This document shows, in pieces, positions 1 through 7,079 of a stretch of 9,033 nucleotides of DNA. Each line of letters opens with the position of its first letter. Within the stretch, counting starts at the first letter, position 1. The DNA lies in assembly GCA_012511425.1 (NCBI GenBank), contig JAAZGC010000195.1, forward strand, positions 1 to 9,033, in the 5' to 3' direction. The position numbers and the translations under genes are program-made. The notes under the pieces were generated by a model that was not told the origin of the DNA, did no database searches, and saw nothing but the letters and a program-made list of their open reading frames with translations. This stretch comes from Clostridiales bacterium. GTDB taxonomy: Bacteria > Bacillota > Clostridia > Oscillospirales > CAG-272.

Positions 1-237
1 GCAGGCAACTCCGGCGTTATTGACAAGCAGATCAAGCCTGCCGTATTCTTTATCGATTTTATCGCGGATATTTAGCCTGTCATCGGCAGATGATATATCG
101 CATTTAATGTAATTTTCGCCCTCCATGTTTTCATGAACATCCGAATAGACTACTATATATCCTTCTTTTTTTAGCTTATCCGCAATACCTTTTCCGATTC
201 CCTGAAAAGAACCGGTTACCAAAGCAACTTTTTTCAT
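1..237 (-). CDS. Short-chain dehydrogenase/reductase (SDR), N-terminal part, cut by window edge
   Basis: The first 79 residues of an NAD(P)-dependent oxidoreductase with a Rossmann fold; the rest lies beyond base 1. Visible motifs are the cofactor-binding glycine motif TGSFQGIG (residues 8-15), the CDIS segment (46-49) whose Asp usually contacts the adenine ring, and NNAG (73-76). These are hallmarks of classical SDRs, which are normally about 250 residues long. The catalytic Ser-Tyr-Lys residues are outside the window, so activity cannot be judged. The ATG at 235-237 is preceded by a strong AGGAGG (243-249 region) at good spacing. Only 20 bases separate it from the stop of the upstream flavin oxidoreductase gene, and the binding site lies in that gap, so the two are almost certainly cotranscribed and may act in sequence on one substrate. 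The substrate cannot be told from the sequence. Confidence 0.93.
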   Translation of the reverse strand, partial: MKKVALVTGSFQGIGKGIADKLKKEGYIVVYSDVHENMEGENYIKCDISSADDRLNIRDKIDKEYGRLDLLVNNAGVAC

Positions 238-257
238 TACAAACCTCCTGTTTTTTA

Positions 258-1460
258 TCAGTTTTTATTGAAAGTTTTCTCGTAAAGATTCCGATAATAT
301 GTATTGAATACCGCGCATCCGCTTACCTGATTTGCTCTCATAAGTTCGGTACACCTTGAACAGGCGACGCAGCATTTTCTCACATCAAAACTACCGGCAA
401 GATAGTCCCGCCATAACATCGGATAAGCAAGTGAAGCGCGTCCGAAACCGACAAAATCACAAATGCCTGAGTTTAAAAGTCTCTCTGCCTGCCATATAAG
501 ATCCTTTCGATAATATGAAAGCCCCGAACCGACAATCGGAAGGGAAGGATAAAACTGTTTTATATGACGCTCGATATATTCGAACCGTGAAAGTCCCTGC
601 TCAGGAGTTTCTGGCGGAGTATATGAACCTCGGCGAAAAGGGCGATTGATATGAGGATTGTAATAAGGGTTACCCACCGTTACATTCAAAAATTCCATCC
701 CGATGACCATTAACTCACCTATAAGCCTGTCGGATTCGGATAAATCAAGCTCACCGTCAGGTGTGGTTCCGAAGCCGTTTGGATAAGGAACCATATCCGA
801 AACGCCTATCCGCGCACAAAGCAATAGCCTGTCTCCGACAGCATTCTTCGCAGCCCTCATACAGTCCTTGTAAAGTCTTGTACGGTTTTCATAGCTTCCG
901 CCATAACGCCCAGGACGATTGAAAGCAGAAAGCAATTCCTGAAAAAGATATCCGTGGCAGCTTTTGACATCAACCCCATCGAACTCGGCTCTCTCGGCAA
1001 GCAAAGCTGCCGAATAATACATTCCGTGAATAGTGTCGAGATATTCGTCGGAAGCGATGTTATCATCTGTCATCGGTTTTTTAGCTTCATAAACCGGATT
1101 TCTGTAAGCTATCATCGGTTTTATGCTTTGACGGCCCGAGTGGGTAAGCTGGACTATTATTATCGGATTGACACCGGTCGTTTCTCCTGCAGTCCTACGC
1201 ATAAGATCGACAAGTTTTTTGTATGAATCAAGATTCTCCTCTGTCAGCATCATCTGCCGGGTGTTAGTTCTGCCCTCAGGGCAAACTGCGGATGCTTCCA
1301 TCCAGATTATCCCCGCTCCCGATTTTGCTTCGGTCAGGTATTTTTCAATAGTAAGTTCGGATGGCGATCCGTCCTCATTGCAGTCACAGCCTTCCATAGG
1401 CTGGAAGACAATTCTGTTTTCAATCAGTCTTCCGCGTAAATTATAGCTTTGTTCCAACAT
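258..1460 (-). CDS. Old Yellow Enzyme-family NADH:flavin oxidoreductase with C-terminal Cys cluster
   Basis: A 400-residue FMN-binding TIM-barrel oxidoreductase, expected to be cytoplasmic (no signal peptide). Family motifs in order: NRIVFQPM (residues 15-22), VQLTHSGR (103-110), KSCHGYL (166-172, the active-site segment, with Lys-x-x-His in place of the common His-x-x-His/Asn), YGGSYENR (186-193), VGSG (310-313) and FGRASLAYP (339-347, the phosphate-binding end of the barrel). The C-terminus carries Cys364-x2-Cys367-x2-Cys370-x11-Cys382, plus an extra Cys363. This resembles the 4Fe-4S ligand pattern of 2,4-dienoyl-CoA reductase and trimethylamine dehydrogenase, but the FAD/NAD domain that follows in those larger enzymes (about 650-730 residues) is absent. 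Likely activity is reduction of an activated C=C bond or a related redox step; the substrate is unknown. It is the first gene of an operon with the SDR. The start is chosen because the family's N-terminal motif lies close behind it, although the ribosome site is weak (GAG about 8 bases upstream). Confidence 0.93.
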   Translation of the reverse strand: MLEQSYNLRGRLIENRIVFQPMEGCDCNEDGSPSELTIEKYLTEAKSGAGIIWMEASAVCPEGRTNTRQMMLTEENLDSYKKLVDLMRRTAGETTGVNPIIIVQLTHSGRQSIKPMIAYRNPVYEAKKPMTDDNIASDEYLDTIHGMYYSAALLAERAEFDGVDVKSCHGYLFQELLSAFNRPGRYGGSYENRTRLYKDCMRAAKNAVGDRLLLCARIGVSDMVPYPNGFGTTPDGELDLSESDRLIGELMVIGMEFLNVTVGNPYYNPHINRPFRRGSYTPPETPEQGLSRFEYIERHIKQFYPSLPIVGSGLSYYRKDLIWQAERLLNSGICDFVGFGRASLAYPMLWRDYLAGSFDVRKCCVACSRCTELMRANQVSGCAVFNTYYRNLYEKTFNKN

Positions 1461-1497
1461 AATAATAACTCGTGTTCTGTTAATTACTCATAATAAT

Positions 1498-1525
1498 ATT
1501 ATACCACATTGTTTTGCTGTGTCAA
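1498..1525 (-). promoter_or_regulatory. Sigma-A-type promoter of the oxidoreductase-SDR operon
   Basis: Read on the minus strand, there is a consensus TTGACA (bases 1525-1520), a 16-base spacer and a consensus TATAAT (1503-1498) preceded by TGG, an extended -10. Transcription would start near 1491, giving a leader of about 30 bases before the ATG at 1460. Such a match to consensus suggests a strong basal promoter that would need repression to be regulated. Confidence 0.8.
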
Positions 1526-1550
1526 CACATTAATTACGCATATCCCCAAC

Positions 1551-1579
1551 TTGACAAATCCGTTGAAGTGTGCTATACT
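1551..1579 (+). promoter_or_regulatory. Sigma-A-type promoter of the PfkB kinase gene
   Basis: TTGACA (1551-1556), a 17-base spacer and TATACT (1574-1579), with TGC just before the -10 (extended -10). The predicted start is near 1586, about 38 bases before the kinase ATG. Its -35 box lies 25 bases from the -35 box of the leftward promoter, so one regulator bound between them could act on both. Confidence 0.82.
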
Positions 1580-1623
1580 TTTTTCATAAATTAACACAGT
1601 CCCGGAAAGAAACGGAGTTGTTT

Positions 1624-2766
1624 ATGAAAAAGAAAGTAATCTGCGCCGGGCATATCTGCCTTGATATAACGCCGAAGTTTAAATCTGAGACTTTTAATGA
1701 TTTCAGCCATATTTTTGTTCCGGGTCACCTTACCGAAGTCGGCGGCGCTGCCATCCATACCGGCGGTTCGGTAGCGAATACCGGCCTTGCGATGAAGCTT
1801 TTTTTGGAAGATAAAGCTGACGTCGTTCTTAAAGGCATTGTCGGAGATGACGATTTCGGCCGTTTGGTATTGAATATTCTTGATAATCACGGCGCATCCG
1901 AGGGAATGATTATTGATAAAGACGCATCATCTTCCTATACGATCGCTCTTGCCGTGCCGGGATATGACCGGATGTTTTTCCATAATCCCGGCCCAAACGA
2001 TACATTTGATTCATCTTTTATAACCGAAGACGACCTGAAAAGCGTATCGCTGTTTCACTTCGGTTATCCGACTTTGATGAAGAAAATGTATGAAAACGAC
2101 GGCGCCGAGACTATCAAACTTTTCAAAAAAGTGAAAGCAGCCGGATGTATCTCTTCGCTTGACCTTACAGTCGTCGATACCAACTCTGAAGCGGCAAAGA
2201 GCGACTGGGGATATGTCATAAAAAGTGTTCTTCCTTTTGTGGATATATTCACTCCGTCAGCCGAGGAGGTCTGCTATATGCTTGATCCCGAACTGCTGAA
2301 AGAATGGAAAAACAAAGCCAAAGGGCAGGATGTTACAGCCGTTATAGATATTGATAACGAAATAAAGCCTCTTGCGCAGAAATGCCTTGACCTCGGAGCA
2401 AAAATCGTTCTCCTGAAATGCGGGAAACCCGGTATATACTGCGTAGCTGCCGATAAAAACAAGCTTGCCGATATAAGTGATAAATTAGGTATATCGGGAA
2501 ATTCCTGGAGTAATTTCTCGGCATTCGAACAAAGTTATACCCCGAGGCAGCTGCTCTCCGGAACCGGTGCCGGAGATACGTCGATAGCTGCTTTCCTTAG
2601 CGCAATCATCACCGGACGTGATCCGGAAAACTGCCTGCGTCTTGCCTGCGCTGCCGGCTGCTCCTGCCTTGAGGGCTACGATTCCCTGAGCGGACTCAGA
2701 CCGTTTGATCAGCTTGAAAAGCGCATTGCCGACGGTTGGCGCAAATCCGGTAAAGACGACTTGTAA
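1624..2766 (+). CDS. PfkB-family carbohydrate kinase
   Basis: A 380-residue ribokinase/fructokinase-type enzyme that would transfer phosphate from ATP to a sugar or related alcohol in the cytoplasm. It shows the N-terminal GGSVANTG motif (47-54, sugar binding), the TPSAEE segment (210-215, matching the family's Asn/Ser-x-x-Glu region), LLKCGKPG (263-270) and the C-terminal signature GTGAGDTS (313-320), where Asp318 is the expected catalytic base and GTGAG forms the anion hole. It is longer than typical members (about 300-330 residues), with extra sequence near 222-248 and 272-308. The ATG at 1624 is chosen because GGAG (1614-1617) sits six bases upstream and the family's opening beta strand (VICAGHICLD) begins at once; an in-frame ATG at 1570 lies inside the promoter. 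Transcribed alone, divergently from the oxidoreductase operon. The substrate is not deducible. Confidence 0.92.
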   Translation: MKKKVICAGHICLDITPKFKSETFNDFSHIFVPGHLTEVGGAAIHTGGSVANTGLAMKLFLEDKADVVLKGIVGDDDFGRLVLNILDNHGASEGMIIDKDASSSYTIALAVPGYDRMFFHNPGPNDTFDSSFITEDDLKSVSLFHFGYPTLMKKMYENDGAETIKLFKKVKAAGCISSLDLTVVDTNSEAAKSDWGYVIKSVLPFVDIFTPSAEEVCYMLDPELLKEWKNKAKGQDVTAVIDIDNEIKPLAQKCLDLGAKIVLLKCGKPGIYCVAADKNKLADISDKLGISGNSWSNFSAFEQSYTPRQLLSGTGAGDTSIAAFLSAIITGRDPENCLRLACAAGCSCLEGYDSLSGLRPFDQLEKRIADGWRKSGKDDL

Positions 2767-2783
2767 CAAGTCACATAATGATT

Positions 2784-2810
2784 CCGGCGCGGTCTTTAGA
2801 ACCGCGCCGG
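2784..2810. terminator. GC-rich hairpin between convergent genes, probable bidirectional terminator
   Basis: A perfect 10-bp stem, CCGGCGCGGT / ACCGCGCCGG, with a 7-base loop, placed 17 bases after the kinase stop and 7 bases after the rhamnosidase stop read from the other strand. The following bases are only moderately T-rich (AGCTTATTTA on the plus side), so termination is likely but not textbook. Confidence 0.75.
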
Positions 2811-2817
2811 AGCTTAT

Positions 2818-5385
2818 TTATGCCTTATAATTATAAACATGATAACCCGCTTCAACGGTTTTTTGAACACCGCCGAAGTCGATATCTGCCTTTACTCCAA
2901 ACGGAATCTGGCAATACAGCTGATATTCGCCGTATTTTTTTGTCCATCTGACCGAAATCTTACCGTATGGCGAATTCACCGAAGCCTGGCAGGACAAAAG
3001 ACCGCATTCATTCGCCGGCGCAATTCTGACTCTGCGGTATCCGTCCTCAAGCGGCTGAATTCCGGCAAGATGAGCATAGAACCAATAACCGACAGCTCCA
3101 TACATCGGATGACAATGGGAGTTCATGCCGGGGTTCTTTTTGAGTTCAAACCGTTCCCAAACGGTAGTTGCTTCGTTTTGGAGCATAAAACCATATGAAG
3201 GATAACTTTCACTCATTAAAAGCTCAAGCGCTTTGTCTGAATGTCCCCGGGCAGTCAGCACATCAAAGAGATATCTGGTGCAAAGGTTGCCGGTCGTAAT
3301 ACGATTGCCGTCAGCTTCGATCTTTTTGACAAGTACATCTGCGGCATCCTGTGCATCCTTACTTTCAATAATACCAAGCCAGACAGGGAAGCACTGGCAA
3401 GCCTGGCTCATCGGCTGCGGTGATTCTCCGTCTTCAAGAGTAGATTTATCGGCGAATATGCCGTTCCCGCAATACCATTTTTCAAGAAAAGCTGTTTTAA
3501 TCTTTTCGGCAAGTCCTTCATATTTTTCGACATCATCAGTATTGCCGAGTATCCCGGCAAACTTAGCTATCAGCTTACAGTTAAGATATGAATAGCCGGT
3601 TGACATAAAGATTCCCGGTGTGATTGCCGAATTTGCCCCGTCCTGTTCCGGATAACCGATGCAGGCAAAAGCCGGAGACGCCCAATCACCGTAATAGCTG
3701 TAATTTACAATATAATTCTCGGATTTTGAAAGCAGCACATCTTCCCATGCTTTGTAGCCTTCATAACCTATCTCTATGGAAGCGGCACGGCCGTTGTGCA
3801 GCCAGTCCATGTATCCGGCCATGAGGAATGAAGTGCAGACGGGGTCAGCCGGATGACCGCCCCATACAGCAGGTGCGGTGCATTGAAATGCGCCGTCGCC
3901 GAAACGCTGCTGCGTATCAACTATATCTGCTGTAATTTTAGGCCATACCCGACCGGTTTCAAAATTATACGGCGTTTCCTCGAAGCGCACCGTTGCGTCA
4001 TTCATCCAACCCATACGCTCATCGCGCTGAGGGCAGTCGGTAAGAATTGAATGGATGTTCGCAAGCTCGGTTTTGACGCCAATATCGTTGATCGCATTAA
4101 GCATGGGACTGCCGCAGCGGAAATCTCCGCGCAAGCCGATATTTGAATATCTCGAAACGGATATGATATCCATGTCGGTAAGTATATCTGGATATCCCGT
4201 AACTTCTGCATAACGGAAGCCGTGATAGGTAAATTCCGGCTCGTAAAACACATCATCATCACCGGAATAAGTATAGTTGTCAGTCTGTTCGGCTCCTCTG
4301 AGCGGTGCTGTATAAAGATTTCCGTTTTCATCAAGCACTTCTGCGTGACGGATTGTTATTTTCGTTCCAGGTGCTGCCTTCGGCAGGCGAATCTGAGTTA
4401 CACCTGCAATGTTCTGACCGAAGTCTACAATAAACCGCCCTTTTTCCGGCTGCCAGACATCAACAGGCGAATAAGTCTCCTGATCAAGTATCGGCGGAAA
4501 AACCATCGGCGTCATAACGGTGTTTTCCGAAGGCGGAGCGGTTAATTCAACAGTATTCCATTCTTCCTCAAATCGCGCATCATAATGCTCACCGTTGAAG
4601 ATACCGGCATATGTAACCCCGAAATACGACCATTTCCATTCATCATCGGTCGTAATGTCATATTCGCTGCCGTCTTTATGACGAATTCTCAGCAGAGCTG
4701 TAAGCTGAATGGGACCGGAAAAGTTTGCGCCCTTTCCGTCATTAAGATTTTTCAGCATTCCGGAGGCCTCATATCTCCAGCCATTTGCAACATCGACGGT
4801 TAGTGTATGCTTTCCCGGCGTCAGATCCGCAGGATTCGGATATGCCACATAACAGCAGCGCATGTCATAATCGGTGAAAGCCGGATCTAATACCGCATCA
4901 TCTATTTCAAAACCGTCAATTCTTACCTTCTGATATCCGATACCGCAAACGTAAAGGCAGCATGACTCGATATCTTCCGGTATCTCAACCTCACGGCTGA
5001 AGCGGACAGGACGGTATTTTTCACGCTCGCCTTTGCAGGTAATCCAGGGTGCTGTCCAGTTATCCAAGAGAATATAATCAAATGCATCGCATACAGATCC
5101 GACAGAACCGCTGTTTCCCCATACTTTTATTTTAAATTCAACCCTGTCGCCTGCTTTCAGCGTTTCGCCTGCGTAAGTCAATTTCTGCTTATCGGTTTCA
5201 ACTTTGCCGGTATTCCAGATACATTTTCCGTCACACAGGAATTCCGCTTCATAAGCTGTCTGAAATGTATCATTTCCGATACATCCGACAGCCCAAGATA
5301 TCTCAGGATTATTTGTAAGCGCCTGGTTTCCTCTTAGTGAAGAAATCAGTGCACCATCCAATCTCAAATCGTATATTTTTAACAT
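2818..5385 (-). CDS. Alpha-L-rhamnosidase, glycoside hydrolase family 78
   Basis: An 855-residue enzyme that hydrolyses terminal alpha-L-rhamnose from glycosides or oligosaccharides with inversion. Domain order fits GH78: an N-terminal Fn3-like domain (about 1-105), the rhamnosidase N domain (about 112-290), a concanavalin-like beta domain (about 300-410), the (alpha/alpha)6 catalytic barrel (about 415-775) and a C-terminal beta domain (about 776-855). The signature DCPQRDERMGW (450-460) followed by Asp463, YGDW (565-568) and NEATTVWERFE (737-747) are present. By family comparison, Asp450, Glu456, Asp463 and Glu744 are the likely acidic active-site residues. GMNSHCHPMYGAVGYW (753-768) is also typical. 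There is no signal peptide or lipobox, so it should act in the cytoplasm on imported substrate. A strong GGAGGA (5391-5396) precedes the ATG. It is a single-gene unit, divergent from the solute-binding proteins. Identification is confident; the natural substrate is not known. Confidence 0.96.
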   Translation of the reverse strand: MLKIYDLRLDGALISSLRGNQALTNNPEISWAVGCIGNDTFQTAYEAEFLCDGKCIWNTGKVETDKQKLTYAGETLKAGDRVEFKIKVWGNSGSVGSVCDAFDYILLDNWTAPWITCKGEREKYRPVRFSREVEIPEDIESCCLYVCGIGYQKVRIDGFEIDDAVLDPAFTDYDMRCCYVAYPNPADLTPGKHTLTVDVANGWRYEASGMLKNLNDGKGANFSGPIQLTALLRIRHKDGSEYDITTDDEWKWSYFGVTYAGIFNGEHYDARFEEEWNTVELTAPPSENTVMTPMVFPPILDQETYSPVDVWQPEKGRFIVDFGQNIAGVTQIRLPKAAPGTKITIRHAEVLDENGNLYTAPLRGAEQTDNYTYSGDDDVFYEPEFTYHGFRYAEVTGYPDILTDMDIISVSRYSNIGLRGDFRCGSPMLNAINDIGVKTELANIHSILTDCPQRDERMGWMNDATVRFEETPYNFETGRVWPKITADIVDTQQRFGDGAFQCTAPAVWGGHPADPVCTSFLMAGYMDWLHNGRAASIEIGYEGYKAWEDVLLSKSENYIVNYSYYGDWASPAFACIGYPEQDGANSAITPGIFMSTGYSYLNCKLIAKFAGILGNTDDVEKYEGLAEKIKTAFLEKWYCGNGIFADKSTLEDGESPQPMSQACQCFPVWLGIIESKDAQDAADVLVKKIEADGNRITTGNLCTRYLFDVLTARGHSDKALELLMSESYPSYGFMLQNEATTVWERFELKKNPGMNSHCHPMYGAVGYWFYAHLAGIQPLEDGYRRVRIAPANECGLLSCQASVNSPYGKISVRWTKKYGEYQLYCQIPFGVKADIDFGGVQKTVEAGYHVYNYKA

Positions 5386-5413
5386 GACTCTCCTCCGTAT
5401 ATTATTTGCTTAA

Positions 5414-5444
5414 ACCATTATAACACCGAACCGGTTTTAATGGT
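5414..5444. promoter_or_regulatory. Palindromic operator candidate at the rhamnosidase promoter
   Basis: A perfect palindrome AACCGGTT (5429-5436) lies between the -10 and -35 regions of the rhamnosidase promoter. It is flanked by an inverted repeat ACCATTA (5414-5420) / TAATGGT (5438-5444) whose left arm overlaps the -10 box. The core fits the AA-n-CG-n-TT centre typical of LacI/GalR-family operators. It is not a full catabolite-response element, because the outer TG/CA bases are missing. Binding by a LacI-type repressor is inference; no regulator gene is in the window. Confidence 0.45.
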
Positions 5445-5447
5445 GAA
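5417..5447 (-). promoter_or_regulatory. Promoter of the rhamnosidase gene
   Basis: On the minus strand, a consensus TATAAT (5422-5417) is preceded by TGT, an extended -10. The best -35 candidate is TTCACC (5447-5442), which is weak and has a long 19-base spacer. A weak -35 with an extended -10 and an overlapping palindrome suggests a regulated promoter. Confidence 0.6.
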
Positions 5448-5499
5448 CTTAATGAAAACAAATAGAATTATATCAAAGATATTTTTTAAGGAAGAACAC

Positions 5500-5528
5500 T
5501 TGAAATTCTGCTGATTAACATATATAAT
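5500..5528 (+). promoter_or_regulatory. Promoter of the solute-binding protein pair
   Basis: TTGAAA (5500-5505), a 17-base spacer and TATAAT (5523-5528). The predicted start near 5535 would leave a leader of only about 15 bases, with the ribosome site AAAGGGGG (5534-5541) at its very 5' end. That is tight, so an additional upstream start is possible. Upstream, a small inverted repeat ATATC-AAA-GATAT (5470-5482) is visible. Confidence 0.55.
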
Positions 5529-5549
5529 ATTACAAAGGGGGTATTTATC

Positions 5550-7022
5550 ATGTCTTTTAAATGTATAAAACTGTTTTCTTTATTAATTGCCGCCGTATTA
5601 ACATTAACGGGTCTTTCTTCATGCGGGGGTTCTGCCGACAAGAATATCGATGCTCAGACTGCCGGTAACGATGAAACAACCGCTTTAACCGAAGAAACAA
5701 CGACGGAACCGGCAGAACAGCTGTAACTGCCCGAGCTGGATTTAGGCGGCTATACTGTTAATATGGTTACGGTTGACAGGTATAACGACCATTTCAAGCT
5801 TGACTCGGAAATGACCGGCGATCCGTTGGATGACGCAGGATATAATCGAAACCTTGCCATGTCGGAACTTCTTAATGTCGATTTCAATGTAATCGAAGTC
5901 AGTGACCCGCCGCAGGCATTCAAAAAATCCGTGATGGCAGGCGATAATGCTTATGATTTTATCTTCCCGCATGCAACGGGCGGAGTTGCCTCTCTTGTAA
6001 CCGATCATCTGCTTTACGACTGGAATAAACTCGACCATGTCGATTTCTCAAAGCCATGGTGGAATCAGTCAATGACAAATTCGCTCGGTATCGGAAACAG
6101 GCTTTATTATGCTTCCGGAGATATAGTAATGGCCTGGCAGGGAATGAATACCATTCTTTTTAACAAAGATTATCTCGAACAGGTAAATCTTGAAAAAGAC
6201 CTTTACGACACCTGCTTTGACGGCGAATGGACAATTGATTACATGACGAAAATTATAAAGGGTATTGTATCAGATGTTGACGGCGACGGGGAGATGACAA
6301 AAGCAGACAAATATGGTTTATTAACCGACGAATGTGGCTTTTCATATGTCTATGCTTCGGATATCCGAATTACAACTCCCGATGAAAACGGTTGGCCTCA
6401 GCTTTCCATGTATAATGAAAAAATGCTGGGGCTCGTTCAGAAATATTACGATCTTATCTGGTCCGGAGATGTAATATTAGACGTATACAGCAGTGTTTCA
6501 TACGCAACCAGCACATACCGTGATATGATACTTGAAGGACGCTGCTTCCTCGCAAGCCTTGATATAGGCAGCCTTTGTTCTTATCTACGCGAGATAGAAC
6601 ACGAATTCGGCATCCTGCCGATACCGAAATACGACGAAGCGCAGGAAAAATACCGTGTGTTCTGCGGCGCCGGTCTTATTTGTATTCCGGTAAATGCTCC
6701 CGACACCTCGCGCACCGGAGCAATAGCAGAAGCAATGGCATACTACAGCTATCAGTATATCCGGCCTGCGTTCTTTGATATAGTCCTTGAAAACAAAGCC
6801 GTCCGCGATGAAAACTCTTATAAGGTAATCCAGTTCATGCACGAAAACAAAGTTTTCGACTTCGGATTCAACTTCGACTCAACCGGTTCCGCATACAACA
6901 TGATAACCGAAGTTGTTATAAAGAAAAAGAGCACCGACTTTGCTTCCTATTATGCAAAGAACGAAACTAAGATCATGAAAAACTTCCAGAAGATCATTGA
7001 TGCGGTTATGAATGAAAGTTAA
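5550..7022 (+). pseudogene. Lipoprotein solute-binding protein (ABC type), interrupted by in-frame TAA at codon 59
   Basis: The reading frame from the ATG at 5550 (AAAGGGGG eight bases upstream) gives a lipoprotein signal peptide with lipobox LSSC (Cys25) and a Thr/Glu-rich linker containing ETTTEP (49-54), then a stop, TAA, at 5724-5726. The same frame continues at once with LPELDLGGYTVNMV and stays open for another 431 codons to 7022, so the intact product would be about 490 residues. The downstream part is a periplasmic-binding-type domain paralogous to the next gene. Shared landmarks are DFSKPWWN, the calcium-loop-like DVDGDGEMTKAD (242-253 of the full frame), FGILPIPKYDE and KKSTDFASYYAK. 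The ATG at 5763 could start a 419-residue product, but it would lack the export signal and has only a poor ribosome site. A recent nonsense mutation (for example Gln or Glu to stop) or an assembly error is most likely, because no other lesion is visible. Confidence 0.82.
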
Positions 7023-7030
7023 ACCTTAAT

Positions 7031-7048
7031 GCGATTGTATAAAATCGC
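7031..7048. other. Intercistronic hairpin between the two solute-binding protein genes
   Basis: GCGATT / AATCGC form a 6-bp stem with a 6-base loop in the 57-base gap. The flanking TTAA/TTAA can extend it past one bulged base. No T-run follows, so it is a weak terminator at best. It could be an mRNA stability element that lets the two genes be expressed at different levels. Confidence 0.35.
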
Positions 7049-7079
7049 TTAAAATAATAATTTAACAAAGGAATCCATA

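Larger units (their letters stand above)
1478..1596. repeat. Operator-like repeats in the divergent control region
   Basis: Three related AT-rich elements sit across the two divergent promoters. TTAATTACTCATA (1480-1492) recurs as TTAATTACGCATA (1530-1542), with one mismatch in 13 and exactly 50 bases apart. TGTTAATT (1478-1485) recurs inverted as AATTAACA (1589-1596). The two outer copies fall near the predicted transcription starts of the left and right promoters, and the middle copy lies between the two -35 boxes. A separate palindrome, TGTGT-CA-ACACA (1518-1529), covers the -35 box of the leftward promoter. The repeats are seen directly. That they bind a shared regulator is inference, and AT-rich DNA can give such matches by chance. 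Confidence 0.4.

Noticed and set aside
954..1446. Plus-strand open frames inside the oxidoreductase gene
   Set aside because: They are shadows of the minus-strand coding sequence, with no ribosome sites and no recognisable protein motifs.
1570..1623. Upstream in-frame ATG at 1570 as the start of the kinase
   Set aside because: It overlaps the -10 region of the promoter and has no ribosome site; the ATG at 1624 has GGAG at proper spacing and begins the family's first strand.
2839..4803. Several plus-strand open frames of 60-120 codons within the rhamnosidase gene
   Set aside because: They lie entirely opposite a well-conserved GH78 coding sequence and look like antisense shadows.
5424..5440. 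Catabolite-response element (CcpA site)
   Set aside because: The central AA-n-CG-n-TT matches, but the outer TG and CA bases of the consensus are missing on both strands; a generic LacI-type operator fits better.
5724..5726. TAA recoded as a sense codon
   Set aside because: The kinase, rhamnosidase and second binding protein genes all end in TAA, so a general reassignment is excluded, and no recoding structure is visible near the site. Leaky readthrough cannot be fully excluded.
5763..7022. ATG at 5763 as a genuine start of a 419-residue protein
   Set aside because: The open frame continues upstream in register to the TAA at 5724 and beyond it to a lipoprotein signal. Starting at 5763 would remove the export signal and the first strand of the binding domain.
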